A DNA stretch of 63,761 nucleotides from Aculops lycopersici (GCA_015350385.1 WNKI01000001.1:11220972-11284732); one strand, 5' to 3'. Numbered from the stretch's first letter, positions 43,464-57,500 are shown. Notes: generated by a model from the sequence alone, not told the origin. Numbers and translations: made by a program.

Positions 43464-45697
43464 CTTCTTTTGGGTTTGGAAAAAGAGATAGAGAGAAGTA
43501 TTTGATTGAGAAGAAATTACCAGATCTATGCTGACATCGAAGATCCACTTGTGTCTTTTTGTTTATTGTTTACTCTGAAGGGCCCAAGAGGAGGGCAAGC
43601 AAAAGGGAGCAATCATCATTTCGATTCTCATATCACATAGATCGTTGTTAAACTCATTAACCTGACAGGACAGGTAAGCTCTTGTACAGACTCACTCTTG
43701 AAGCTCGCCTCCTGACGCTTATGACAATAATTATCTCGCGCATCATGGCGCCACTTGCGAGTAATTGACATTCAATAGTGGCAGGCGGGCATGGCAGCCA
43801 CGCCCTCCTTTCTAACTAGCTAATCAACCGAGAGTTCCGCAAAAGACAACAATCTTAAATAAAATTGTGATCTCAAAGACAGAGATTCTTCGTTTGTAGA
43901 GAGTGAGAAATGGCGTCAAGTTAGAGTTTGCTATCGAAAGGCGGAGCTAGTGGAGTTTCTGCACTATTCAGTACCAAAAGTGCCGCGACTCGATGGTAAA
44001 GAGTTGAATCAGAGAGACAACAATATTATACCACATAACAGCTCCACTGAACCGTACAAATTGTAACTAGCTCCTCTACAAACGAGAATGCAACTAAAGG
44101 CAACAAGTATTTTGTTTTCCCATTCAGTTGCCCTTATCCTTATCGAACCCAAGGGGCAAAAGGCTGCCTCAGCTGCCGCTCTCGCTGTTGCCGACATTGG
44201 CTTTGGGCAACGCTGTCGTCCTCGTTGGTTGCCTTTATAACAACTACAGTGCCTTAGTGTGTGGCATTGGAGTTGTCGCTTGTTTTGCAAGCTTGCCAAC
44301 CAATCGGGCCGCCCGATAAGCTAGCCTGCTGGCCAACTACCTGCAACGGGCGCCACCCGAGTGAGCGATCGAGCTGTTGGCGTTGCGCAGGTTAGCCTGT
44401 GAGAAAGTGTACGCCGCTTGTGCGTATGTGAGGTGGTACTGCCGGATACGCGCTCGCGCTAGACCAACAGGCTCCCTGCTAACTGGCTATCGGCTGGCTA
44501 TTATTACATGCACTAGAGGGAGAGATTTTGCCTACTATCAGCAGTGACATTGAGATTACTGCTCCAAGTTGTAGGCTAATGGAAAACCGAATCAGTTGCG
44601 CGCGCCGGCCAGCAGCAGCAGCAGCCGTGAGCGGCCGGAGGCAACAAGTGGTTGTTGCCGCGGTCTCAAGAGAGTTGTTGTGGTTGTTGAACTAGGAACT
44701 TCGATTTCGGGAAAGGCGGACAAGAGTTTGCGCCACTGAGCGAGAAAAGGAAGGAGATAGAGTTGAATGTTCAAGTGCTTTCTTGTGATTGTTGTATTAG
44801 ATTCGAGTTAACACAATAGAAAGAGAGAGCCGATACAGGAAATCGAATGAGAGTTAAAGGGTGAGAGTCTCCATTTTAGCGTGCAGTTTAACTATGGCCA
44901 CTGCCGTCACCGACGTCGCCGTACTTGCAGAGACTTCCACGTCAGCCTTCACCTGTAAGTCGAAGTGCGCCTCGCCATCAACGAGCACCAAGACTGCAAG
45001 CAAGATTATCGAGACGCCGAGCGGCCAACTGGCACTCGATCGATTGCTTGTCGTCTTGGCGCTTTGGAGGCGCAGTTAGAGGGAGAGAGAAGCAGGTAAG
45101 CAAACAAGTGGCGCTCGATATGTCGAAGCAGTCAGGAAATTTCTTAAAACTCGTCAGATGCTCGTGTGAAATTAGCTCGTAACAACTCGCACGCCTCAAG
45201 ATTAGTGAGCGAGTTATACACTTCGAGGCAAAAGACAAGTTCGTCATATTGAGAGAGAGAGAAAGAGAGAGATAGTAGAGGGTTTATTGTCTTATGACAC
45301 GAACGCATCAGTGATTATAACATCAGTGTGACAGAGTTTTGAAAATTTCCAACAAGTCGAATGCTAAAGTTGAACTCAAATTAAAGGAAGTAACAACTCG
45401 CCCTTGAACACCAATCCACAGGTGCATCCAAATTTTATCACGTGCAGAAACGTTTGCAAATTAGTCGGCGTGACGAAAATACCAGTTTTAGTTTACTAAA
45501 ACTGGTATTTTCGCCAGCCTAGCTCATTAGCTAGATTAGAATTGAAAGAAGCGTAACTTGGCTGTGATCATTATCACAATTATCATAATAGCAGTGGCAG
45601 TGGTAGTGATACATGCAAAGTAATTACACTAACAGAACAAAGAGCGCTAGATTGAAGAAGAGGTAGAAGTGGGAGTAGAAAGGAACAATAGGTGAAT
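43464..45697. other. 2.2-kb divergent region between protease and CD36-type gene
   Basis: No gene recognised. Contents include a CAACAAGTGG decamer (44642-44651), a possible splice donor GCAG/GTAAGC near 45092-45099 that could end a non-coding first exon of the CD36-type gene, a CACGTG E-box (45439-45444) and the long palindrome at 45474-45513. Confidence 0.5.
45474..45513 (+). other. 19-bp perfect palindrome with 2-nt spacer
   Basis: CGAAAATACCAGTTTTAGT (45474-45492), spacer TT, then the exact complement (45495-45513). It lies 184 bp before the ATG of the CD36-type gene, either in the promoter or in the 5' untranslated region. As DNA it could form a cruciform; as RNA, a tight hairpin. Confidence 0.9.
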
Positions 45698-48681
45698 ATG
45701 TCAATTGAAGATATGAATCATCCACCAAAAGTCACCGGCCCAACAAATGGACACAGCGAAGACATGATGCTAACTAGAACTCCCTCGAGCATAAACTCTA
45801 AGCGTCACCTTCTGATGCCAAGTGCTGGCGCAAGACTCAAACAGATTGTTGTGGTTTCGCTGCTACTTGTTGGATTCATAGTCTGTGTTACCTCGCTAGT
45901 GGCCATTCTATTGTTGCCCTCGTTTGTTAGCAACCAGATTTCAAAGCGGCTGGTGCTCAAGAATAACTCAATGCTCTTGGAGCGATGGTCCAAACCAAAT
46001 GTGCCCATGTATTTCAAGGTTTGGGTTTATGATATCCAAAATGCTCACGAGTTGGCGTTGAAACGCGACACTAAACCTCAAGTGAAAGAAGTGGGTCCGT
46101 TTGTATTCCATCTAAAGCGACAAAAGGATATTGTTTCCTTTGCCGGCGACAACTTGTACTACACCGAGAGGAAAGTTTATCATTTTAGTCCAGAGCTTTC
46201 GTGTTGTGCCATCAACACCACAGTGACCATTCCAAACATTCCACTTGTTGCCGTTGTTGATCGGGCTCTCAGCTACAATCTTCCTCTCGTGGGTCGCTTC
46301 ATTCCGCGACTCATAAATAGAGCCATTCAATCTTTGCGTGAGCCGTTGTTTGTTAGGAAACAAGTTCGCGAGATCCTCTTCGATGGCTACGAGGTGGAAC
46401 TACTCAAGATGGTTAGTCGGGTTGGCGCCATTGTGGGCTTGCCGCAAACTAATGAAAAGTTTGCACTGCTCAAGGGTCGCAATGACACTTGGCGACCGGA
46501 ACAGGATGGAGTTTGGGCCATCAATACGGGAGCCAGCGATAGGAAGCAATTCGGAAAGGTGAGCTCCTGGAATTCCTACAAGCAGTTGCCATTTTGGGCT
46601 AGCTCCGGGTGCAACGCCATTAATGGATCCGACGGCACCCTCTTCCCGCCGCCCATTAAAAGCACGGAGCCGCTGTACATTTTCAACCAGGAACTCTGTC
46701 GAACTGTAAATCTAGTCTACGAGCGACCCTCTGAAGTTAGAGGCATTAAGTCACTGAGATTCGCCTTGAATCCTATGAACTTTGCGCATACGATGACCGG
46801 AAATGGAGGTCCAGTTGGTGTTGCGTCATCGTCGTTGTCGTCAAATCAGCTGAGACTCCGGAAGCCAACAACAACAACAGGTGGCCTGACGGAGACGGCG
46901 CCTAAAGTTACGGGTTCAACTAAACCATCGCTACTGCCCGCAATATTGCCACAAGGAACAGGAACAGCACTCAGTGGCAATGATATCCTCAAGACGAGCG
47001 CAGCAACCCAGAAACAGCAACAGGTGGTGCCAATGGTCTATCACAAGTCCAATTTGTTGCCTGCTAATATTGACGACGCAAGCAGCTTGCAGGCGAACGG
47101 GAAACGATGGCGCTTCTCTGGCGCAAGTCAACCATCAAGCGCACAAATGACCACGAATGGGATGGGCCCGCCAGCAACGCGCGCCGAGCAGGAGAGATTT
47201 GTGCTCGCCGCCCAAGAGGCCCAGGCTCAAGCGGAAAGACTACCCAACCAAAGGAACCCCTTCACCTGTTTCTGTGATAGAAAGAGCACAAATTTAAATG
47301 GAGTCAATGTGTGCGAGTTCGACGGATTAATCGATTTGTCCAAGTGCACCAAGCAGGCGCAGGTTATTTTCGGCTCAATGCCGCACTTTTACCGAGGCGA
47401 TCCAAGATTAGCGCGTCAAGTGGTGGGGATGCAGCCCAACGCCAGCCGCCACACCACTTATCTCGACATTGAGCCGGTAAGTTTTATTCTTGTGGTCATG
47501 GCGGTGGTTTTATACGAACATGGTGATAGTAACAATAGGGTATAGGCAGTTGAAATGGTGCTTTAAGATGTGCATTGCCTCCATCCCGTTGTCTCTGCTG
47601 ATGTCGCCAATCCAATCTTATCCTATCTGGGAGAGAGAGAGAGAGATGCTGTAACAATGCATGTAGTTGCACTCGTTGGCCTTCCAACAAGATCAAGTTC
47701 TGTCATCCCATCAGCTAATTGGTGATTCTCACTCACGTCAGTCACTTGATTGGATTTGATTGGAAAGATTGATCATCAAACAAGTAGTGCGAGTTTTCAC
47801 TGTTTAACTGTGGAGTTGATCACCTGAATTTGTGTGTGTCGACGCTCCTCTACTGATCAACAGTGCCACAACCCTCTAGCTCACCTTGAATGTAGCTGGC
47901 ACGGTTACCGCTACTACTACTTCTACCACTGTTGCAATTGTGCTTTTGAGGTCACACACCGTGTTTATGTTTCTGTTTCAGTTTCCACCAGACTAGAGGT
48001 GGTGTTTCTGTTGCTACTGTGTTATATAAACACTGGGACCAAGACGGAAATGGTTGCAAAATTAGCGGCAGCAACAACAACAGCAGCAACAGCGACAGCA
48101 ACTTCAAAGTAGTAACAGCAAGTGGTTGATCTTGATCTGATTTTTCATGTTACCGATTTTGCAGGGCTAAAACTCAGGGCGCTCGGCTCGTGAGTTCTTA
48201 GACGAATTGTCGCAAGCGCGAGCTTTGAATAGGCAAAGACACAATGGCCACCATGCTAGAAAGAGTCACCTGCACAGCTACCTGTTGCCCTACGACACTC
48301 TTGCCAAAATTATCCTCGAGCAAACTTGACTTGTTTGTGTGAAAAGCCGAGAGATATGGCCGACCGAGAGAATTCTGAATCATTGTTATAACTCGCTGCT
48401 CTCAGACCACCAACCAACCGGCCACCTGTTGTTGCTGCGCTCGAAAGCGAAACTTCCTGTTATTAACCGCAAAGTGGCTAACCAATCAAATTATCTCTCC
48501 ACTCTCTTAAACTCTCTCGTTTCCCATTAAAGAACACTGGTCTTGTGCTTGGTGGCAAGCGACGAGTTCAGCTCAATCTACTGATCAAGCACAACAATGA
48601 AGTAGTGTAAGTAATGGAAAAGTGGAATCAACTTCACATTGTGTTTGTGATCTACTTTAACTACTCACAATGCACAAACAT

Positions 48682-48717
<36 letters not shown>

Positions 48718-49527
48718 GTGTGTGTGTGTATGTATGTATGTATTTAGAATTATACACATAGAGCCATTGAAACTAACCATCAGCTGAACCTTCATACATT
48801 TTCCAGTGGATTCGAGAATATCAACGACATGCTTGTGCCTCTGGTTTGGTTCGAAGAGTCTGCCCAAATACCCGAGGAATCTGCACAAAAGTTCAAGTCC
48901 CTCTACACAAATCGGATTCGACTGATCAACTTGATACTCATTAGCATGCTTTTAGCCTCCATTGGACTCATAGTTATTGACCTGCGCTTACTGGCAGCCA
49001 GTGGCCACTGGCGCGAGTTTAAAATAGTCAAGCTTGCGACGGCCAACTGTCAACAGGTGGCCTCAGCGGCGACATCGTCCATAAGGAAGCCTAAACACGA
49101 GCGGCCAGCTAAACCTACTGCGCCAACAGGCGGTTCGAGTTCTTTCGACGGAAGCGCAACACTAAAAAGCTCATCAGCTAGCTACGCAAGCTCCATTCAG
49201 GTTCCCGCACTGGAATCGCATTTTTCCGCTTCGAGGCGCAAAGACTCAGAGGCCAGCATTGAGTCCACGGATAGTGGGCAAGAACTGACGCGAAATCTAA
49301 ATGCAGGTGCAGGAATGGGCCGCCAAATGGCAGGCTCAACGGGCAGCGTCGTCAACAATGAGAACGGTACTACAACTTTGCCTCTGTTGGCCAACTATGA
49401 CAACAACTCTCAACAAAAAGACCAGCAATCGCCTATTGTTGCTGGTGTTGGACAGCAAGCTCGTCGGACCAAATCAATTATCGAAATCAACGGCTCAAAT
49501 CAGCGGCCGGAAACTAAACAACATTAG
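45698..49527 (+). CDS. CD36/scavenger receptor class B family protein (3 exons)
   Basis: Exons 45698-47476, 48533-48606 and 48807-49527 join at consensus introns with matching phases, giving 857 aa. The 74-bp middle exon encodes TGLVLGGKRRVQLNLLI, the expected CD36 segment between TYLDIEP and NMxLPLVWFEES, which supports the model. Two membrane anchors lie near residues 46-75 and 657-680 and flank the extracellular lipid-binding loop (MYFKVWVYDIQNA, VGPFVF, CNAINGSDGTLFPP). Oddities are a Ser/Thr/Gln-rich insertion of about 155 residues (about 365-520) before the FTCFC cysteines, and a cytoplasmic tail of about 175 residues instead of the usual short one. The family takes up lipids, lipoproteins or apoptotic cells. 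The ATG at 45698 is used because the upstream codon is GTG. Confidence 0.93.
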
Positions 49528-49620
49528 ATACAGGAAATCTCGGGAACCTTTGCACTAAAAAAGCTATTTCTACTGGCTGTAACAATCCATTGATCTCAAT
49601 TAGTTCACTGAAAGACCTAG

Positions 49621-49626
49621 AATAAA
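49621..49626 (+). terminator. Poly(A) signal AATAAA of the CD36-type gene
   Basis: AATAAATAAA begins 94 bp after the stop codon. Confidence 0.65.
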
Positions 49627-49789
49627 TAAACTACACTAATTTTCCCTCAAAACGAGGCAAACACACTTCGTCAAATAAATACAGATTTCCATATCTTATC
49701 GCTCATTTAAGGGTCAACGTAGTTTGGTCTAGCTGTGAGGTAGATGAGCTGCAAGTTTCGTGATTTTACAATGGGTGCTTCATGAAATA

Positions 49790-51260
49790 TACCCGGATGG
49801 TATGTCGTAAAGTCATGCGCATAATTCTGGTACCCCGAACTGAAATCACTTGATTGAAGGTGCAAGAGTTTAGTTGCGTACCTACGCATAAGTGTTCGAA
49901 ATTTGAAAACTATTGCACAACCGGGTCGCCTTCGGGCCCCTTGACCACCTAGCGACGTGAATCAAGATGGAGCTTGTTCAGAAATGTTGACGCTCTCGGA
50001 AGCATATGCAATCGATCCGCCGAGTAGAGCTAATTACACCGAAAAAAACCGCTTCCAAAAGTCACCTCTAATTCCGAAGTTATGATAGCTAGCAGGAAAA
50101 TAAACATTGCAATCGACTTGGAAGTTGCATTCTGAGCATCCGGTTGCCTTAAATGTCTGCAATGGTGTATAGTTTCTGCAATTTAGATGTCACCTAAAAA
50201 CAGTTTTCTTTGCCGTAATCCCTGCAACTTGTAGATTCGATTCTGATCCCAGTTTACTGCTTCGGCATTCTTAGACGAGCTGCATAGAGGCTCGCGGCGC
50301 TAGGTTCCCGCGGGGTCCCACGAGGTATTCGATGTTCAATGTTCACCAAATTTTCAGCACTTATGCGGAGGTACGTGGCTCGGTTCGGGAACCCTCAACC
50401 GATGGATCTGGACGCAAGGTTCCAGAATTATGCTCATGACCGACTCAAGACTCTAGAATCACATCCGAGCAGATAATTCCGTAGCCGGAGTTATCTTTTG
50501 AATGCAATTTGCTCCAATACGTTACTCTTGGCTTAACAGGGCGATTTAGCCTGAGTTTTGGAATGTTCACGCCGAGGGTACCCTTGGCGATAGATTTAGC
50601 CATAAATGCCGTTTACTACTCTGTTGTCATAATAAGCAAGAAAATGCACACGCAATGCACGATTCGCTATTTGTTGTGCACGGTGAAGAAGACTTTACCT
50701 AAGATTCACCCATAGATCGGAAGTTATACCCTTCGTGGTGATGGAGGGGCCTCAAAATAAATTATGGCATGTTTTTCGAACCTCGCACCCCACAGACTCG
50801 AATGAAGGTACATAAGATTGGCCGCGCATCCGCGTAGAAGTTGACGAATCTTGATAGGTACTACGCATCTTGGTCGCCACCAGGCTCCATGACCACTAGG
50901 TGACCTGAATGGAGGTTGAAAATCCTGATGCAGCAAAAAGCACAAGAAATCAATCCGCGAAATCAGGCTCAAAACCGCTCTCAAGTGACGCCTCTATCAC
51001 AAAAAATATACACGATAGCAAACATTTGAGGCAACCGGATGCTCAAAATCTAACTTCTGAGAAGATTGGCGTATTTATTTATACTTTAGGCTTCATAAAT
51101 TTTGCAATAATGATGACATTCAGAGGAGATTCCTTTGCCATATTGCAAGCAGCTCATCAAATCAAATCCGCTTTCATTACACAGTGTTAGAATTTCTAAA
51201 CAGGAACCGCCGAAACTCGCGGCGCTAGGTGGTCGGGGGCCGGGCGGGTTCTGTTTGTGT
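49790..51260. repeat. Diverged fold-back repeat cluster of unknown family
   Basis: At least four related segments alternate in orientation: about 49790-50090 (-), 50190-50460 (+), 50770-51005 (-) and 51205-51260 (+). Examples: CACTTATGCGGAGGTACG at 50358-50375 matches the minus strand of 49877-49894 in 17 of 18 bases; CTCGCGGCGCTAGGT occurs exactly at 50291-50305 and 51216-51230; and a 32-base core at 50129-50160 recurs inverted at 51018-51049 with 29 of 32 identical. The arrangement is a palindromic unit that was itself duplicated in inverse orientation. No coding potential or transposase is seen. It fills the space between two convergent genes and lacks the microsatellites common elsewhere. 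It could be an old fold-back or MITE-like element. Confidence 0.6.
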
Positions 51261-51548
51261 TTAATTCCAACTACTTCTAGCCCTGCGAAACAATTGGTGC
51301 CAGATCTCGATGATGATGAGCTAGTAAGAGCTTGCATTATAGTAATATCGATTCTTTCGGGTTTTGTGATTGTCTTTTTTGTCTGTTGATGTTCATTTTA
51401 GGAAGATCAAACAAAAAGATAATAAAGATGATAAATAATTGTATAGATTGCACTTGGTGTGTAAAATTGTCCACGTGATTGAACTTAAAATTGTGATAAT
51501 GTATATGTGTCCGCGCCAACCACCAATCAATCGAAGGCGGAAATCCCC

Positions 51549-54500
51549 TTAGACAACTTCCAAGCGAAAGGGCGAGCCTGGTATCTGTTCGTCGCCATAC
51601 TTGACCATTAGTATTGCGTCGCCGCGATCCTTGCAAGTGTACTTGACCTCGTAGATGCTTCCGCCCATGTGCTTAACGGAAGTTTCGTGGATCGTCTGTC
51701 GGGTGGGACCCAGGAAGCTCGCGTAGATCATATTGAATCCCGCCTCGCTGCAATTGACTGTCAGAGTGTTCGGCTTACCTGCAAACGCCTTCTTCAATCC
51801 CATTCCCTTGCAATAGACTCTGCTGGCGTCCGACTTGAACTTCGGCATCGACTCGACCTTTTGCTTTGCCTCGCGCTCTGTGGTTGCAATCGCTAGAGAG
51901 GCAAGCTCGTGCGAGCCCACATCGGCCACCGTCCTTGATCCCGGTTGCTTAACTGCGCGCACCTTAAACGGCGAGGCGCCAATGTGGCAGCCATTGTATT
52001 TGATGGAGATTAGATAGTCGCCCGGCGCAAGCGGAGTATAATCAACCTTGTAGCCTTCGTCTATTTCGGCGCAACCCATTGAAACCTTCGAGGGTCCCTC
52101 GATGTTTACCTCGAGGAGGGCGTGGCCGGCGTTGCAAGTCTCAATGGTGAAATCAGTGGCGTGATTCACAGTGGCCGCCTTGAGTCCCTGGCCGTGGACT
52201 AAAACTGAGGCGGCGTCCGCCTTATCGTGTCCCACTTGAATGAGGACGGGCGACTGGGGAATGTGCGTGGATCCCTTGTTGAATTTAATGTGCACCTGAT
52301 GAATGCCAAGCTCGCGGGGAATAAAGCGAACGCCCCAATTTTCGGCATCAATTGGCGAGGCGTAACAATCCTCCATCTTTCCTCCAGGTAGACGCACCTT
52401 TGCCTCGATGTTTCCCTTGGCCCCGTTCATAATGACCGTCAAATTGCAGGGTTTGTTTAGCTGAATCATGCTCTCAGGTGGCATTGGACCAAGTTCAATC
52501 TTGCTAACATCCCCGGTTAGTGGCATGATGTAGGCTCTAAATGGCGAATCGGGAACCTCGTGGTCGCTATAGAGCACGCTAATCCTGTACTCACCGGCCT
52601 CTGAAACCTTGTAGCCAATGTGACAGCTGCCATCCTTCCGGTCGGAGTACTGTAGCTCAGCCTTTGAGGGTCCCTCGACGAGCACCTGTAGCTCGCCGGC
52701 GCCCGCCTCGCGCGTGAACACATTGAACTCGTTCCACTTGTTGCACGCGCCCCTAATTAAGCCCGGCCCACCGCAGCGCACCTTGTGCGGCCCCGAGTCG
52801 AGCATTGGACCCACGGTGAAGGGATACGGCGAGCCGGCCATGTGGATATCCTTGTTTCTAATTGACAACGAGTACAATCCAACTTCCTTCGGCACAAAGG
52901 TTACCTGGTAAATGTAGTCGCCCTTGTCCTTGATGCTAGCGTCCTCTGCATTCCCCTGTGGCGAATGAATGCGCGCCGATAGGTCGTAGGCACTGGTGCC
53001 GGGCATTTTAAAGCTAAAGTGGCACTCAGTGTTGACCTCGGCCACCTGCACGGCCTTTCTAAACTTGCGCAAGCTCTCCTTCTGCGGATTTGTACCTGTA
53101 CCTGAGACTTTGATTGGAAACGGCGAGCCAGGAACAATGTGATCCGCGTACTTCACTATCAAATTGTACATTCCCGGCTCAAAGGGTTTGTAGCTCAACT
53201 TTATGCTTCCCTCCAGAGCCTCGGTACTTGAAATCTCAGATCTTCCCGGACCCTCGAGGGCGACACTCAAGCCACCAAATCCAGCTTCCTTTGTGTTGAT
53301 AATAATTTCATTTTCCACATTTACCTTGCCCTCCTTTAGACCCTTGCCCGAAATCTTGACCTGCTTTGCATCGCCAATATCGCGCGAGAGCACGTCGAAA
53401 CGGAAGGGACTTCCGCCAATGTGATTGCCGCGGCGCCGCACGCTAACCGTATGGTCGCCTTGCTCGCGAGGCGTGAACACAATAGCCAATTGGCCGGACT
53501 TTAGTAGCTTCAAGCCACAGGGTTCCTCCAAGCCGCAGGGACTAACAATAACTGCATTTAGCGTCTTGAGATCCTCCTCGTTGATCCTCAAGTCCAATGT
53601 ATGCTCGCTGCCGCGGCCAACGTTAATCTGGGATCTCTGTCGACCCTCGTCGCCGATTAAGGTGGCAAAGGGCGAGCCCACCAGTTGCTTGCCATCGAAA
53701 CTAATCTTAATCTTGTACTCGCCTGGCAAAAGGGGCAAGTAGCTAACTGTTATGGTTCCATCCTTGTTGTCGTTCAAATTTACCTGCGTCTTGCTTGGAC
53801 CCTCGACGGTCACCTGCAACTTGGCCGAGCCCAAGCCGCCAGTGTTGATGGTAAACTTGGTATTCTCGCCCACGGAACCATGAGTTAATCCCGAGCCATA
53901 CGCTGTGATCTTCTTCTTAGCCGCCCCAACGGCGTCCACATAAAACACTATTGGCCCCTCGTCAATTGGCTCATCGTTGTAACGCAATGAGATTTCGTGT
54001 TGGCCAACTTCTTTTGGCTCATAGGAGATCTTGACTGTTCCGTCCTTATTATCAACCACCTGCGCCTTGTCCGATTTTCCCGATGGCATCCTGACCTTTG
54101 CTCTGATTTTGCTCACTGAATTATCGAGAGTTGGTTGCCTTTGTTCCGTGTCAACAAAATTGCGCCTTGTGATTGAGTTTCTTTTATTGCTGTTGCCGCC
54201 TCCACTAATTATAGAGGACCTCAATTGGGAGCTTGAGTTTCTGTTGGACCTCGAACGGGAAAAATTAAAACTGTTTGAGCGAAATCTTTTGCCTGATCTC
54301 TTTCTATCCGACGAAAGCGAAGAGTTTTTTGTTGACCTAAACGAGTAGCTGGAAAAGAATCGGGATAATTTGCTCTGATATTGGGCAACTGAACTTGGGC
54401 CACTAGTCGCAGAGGCACCTGTTTTTCCGCCAGGTAATAAGTTGCACTTAAGCTTGTATTGATACCGCTGATGGGCCAATATAATGTCTTTTACTAGTCT

Positions 54501-57500
54501 AGTGGCTATGTGCACAGTAAAATCGGGCGCAGGTTTTAGGTAAAGACTCGACTCGGTGCTATAGTATTGCCTGGTGTTTGTTGTTGGAAGCGGAACCTTG
54601 TAGTGATTCTCGGCCTCCCCCTCTTCCTTGTCGGATTGTTGGTGGTTATTTTGATTCTTACGCAAACTCTTGCTTCTCCTTATGAGTTCTATTGGTCTTT
54701 GAATAAAATTATTCAACGAGCTAACACTATCCCTTAGATACTTTTTACTCAAACTTGATTTCTCGCTTTGTTTTGAGTTGACAGTCGATGGAGCAACAGC
54801 GGCAACCTGTTGATTTTCTTGATTTTGGTGGAGAAATCTAATTCTCGTCGTGGGCACTTGAGTAGTGGCTGACGGATTTTGATAGTGGACTTGCTGTTGT
54901 TGTTGCTGCTGCAATTGCACTGCTCTAGTTCTCGGCTGAGTAGCTGAGTAATTGGCGAGGAAATTGGTTGATGGCTTAATTGGTGGCGGCAGTTGATGAT
55001 TGTTTGGGTTAAGTGGGATGCCAATTTGGTTGATTAAATCGCTGGCTCTATACTGAGTGTACTGATCTTGTTGATTCTGGTTGCCAGGTGCCAAATGTCC
55101 CCTAATTAGTTGGTGAGTGTAAGTGTGCTGGCTAGTGTTCTGTTGACCTCCGCGTGCAACCTGTTGCCTTTGGACTAGTAAACTCTGCAGGTGTCCTCTC
55201 TGGTGATTTGTGTAAACAGGACAAAAGGGATAGGTTTCAACCTGTTGATTGCTAGGTGGTACGTAGATGGTGGGATCTCTTCTGCCTCTTGAATACGAGC
55301 TCTGTATATTTTGATTTGGAGTTGGAGTTGTTATGCAACAGCGCATCCAGTCGGCGGGGTAATGAGGTGAGATGGGATTGGTTAGTGGCCAGATGAACTA
55401 ATAGGTAGGTGTGGATGTGGAAGGCAACAAGTGGATTAGATTGGATTGAACGAATACCTTTTTTCCTCACTCTTTTTCTCTTAGTTGATTTTCATCACGA
55501 CTAACAACTCGAGACTCACAAAACACTGGACACTCGTTGAACTTAAAAAGTGGCCTCGTGGTGTTGACTTTCAAATCGATAGCAGTGATAATTACAAATA
55601 GTACAAGAAGACGAAGATCCAAAGTAACTATACAGCCGATAGCTAGAGTGACTATGTGAAGTAGAGTCAAGTCAAGTTAAGTAAGCAAATTCCCCTGAAG
55701 CCTCAAGAAGTCAACCGTTGGGGTCTCGCTACGTTCGCGCCTCAAAGTCAGCTTTTCTCTCGCGCTCTCTCTTCGTGATTCCTCCTCTTGAGGCTCCACT
55801 TTTGCAACTATATAGCCTGCTGGTTGCTCAGGAAGCTCGATCAATCATTAGCGAGCTGGAGAAAGGTGGAAAGTTTGTTGGTGCACCCATATGTCTTTGT
55901 CTCAATGTGCGCGCGCAAAGGATACTTCCCTCAAATCTCCAGCGAGAATTTCCTACTTCCACTTGATCTCGCGAGTCCATTCAAGGCAAATGCACGGACG
56001 AGCGGGAGAAACATGGATATATTATTCATCAAAAAAGAGGGAGAGAGAGAGAGAGGAAGAGACTATCTCATTCATGCGACCGATTGTTGGTTGTCAGCCA
56101 GTCAACTAGACGACCAGGCGGCAGGAGATGAGGCGTAGAGCGTTAGCCTGCAGTTGGATCTGCGAGATTCGGTTCGTGGAGAAAAGGGAGCCCTTTAGTA
56201 AAGTTTGCTTGCAGCCAGTTTGCAGCCAAGCAACAAACTGCTCAAAGATGCTTTGGGCGAGATTATGTGGCGCGCAATTGGAGCGCGAAATCTCATCATG
56301 ACGCCTAGCGACGAATCTGCGCTTCTTTTCGCCCAAGAGAATGGTGAATCAAATAGAGATTGAGATGAAAACAGAGCCAGCGAGAGAGGGAAAGTTTCGA
56401 GAAAAACCCTCGCGCCTAATAAGCGGCCCAAAATGAGTTGCTTCTCTCTATCTTTTTCCCGTTGGGGCCCTTGGAGTAAAAGTTTCGGGGCAAAAGCAGT
56501 CAATGATGAAGTTGAAAGATGAAAACAACCAAGACCATGACTCTAACTCGGAGATAACTAGCGACTGGGACCATCACCATCAAACAAGAACGCGATAGAC
56601 AATAACAACAACAAACTACTACCACGACGACGATAGACGTGCAACTCTCGCTTGCCGTCGGGCCGCAAATTTGATTAGTCTGCTGCTCATTCGACCAAAT
56701 GCGCAACTAGCGCAACTAGATGGATTGAATTATGGCCAGGCGAGGAAGTTTCGCTCGGGGAATTGATACCTTCACAACTTTTAGCTCATGTTATACAACA
56801 ACTAAAACTTGAACTTGGACTAAAACTAAAGCTTCAGCTACATTAGCGACTCTCTCAGCTCAATGGTGAGTTTTGATCTCGCGCGCGCCAACATTTTTCA
56901 GGTACAAGTTGTTGCGCAATAACATGAGCAACAACTTGAGCAACAACAACAAGCGAGCTGGTCTCTTGTTTTTGCTACTGTAACATTCCAAACTAAATCT
57001 TATTTCGGGCCCCAAACTCCCGGCCAACCAACCAACCGACTAACTAAAGCTCGGAAACTTTTCCCTCCATTCTTTTCAATCCTCCCTTCTCATCATATCT
57101 TTCTTCTCTCTCGTCTTGCCACCAACATTCCAGTTCCACGCGCCAACAAAATAAAGTGACTCGCCAGCTCGCCCCAAAGTCGCTCAAAAGTAATTAGCTA
57201 ATTAGAAGGGGGAGGCGAGCGAGAAGTGCGAACCCCAATCTATGCACTTTTCCGTTGCAATCTCGCTTCTGCAGATTGTTGACTGGCTGTTATATTATGA
57301 TCTTGCCCCTCTTTGTTGCTGCTGTTTTTGATACTTTTTAGCATTGCTCCCACCAAGAGTTGAGCAAATCTAACAAACTAGCAGCGACTCGTCTACTTGT
57401 CTCTGAGTTTTACTTTCGCTTGGCCAAGAATGAGACTGACGAGTGTGTTTGTTTGTTTGTTTGTTTCTTGCTTTGCTGCAAACACGAACGAAGACAACAG

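Noticed and set aside
50909..51190. 93-codon open frame in the fold-back repeat cluster
   Set aside because: It spans the diverged repeat core and has no counterpart in the sister copies.
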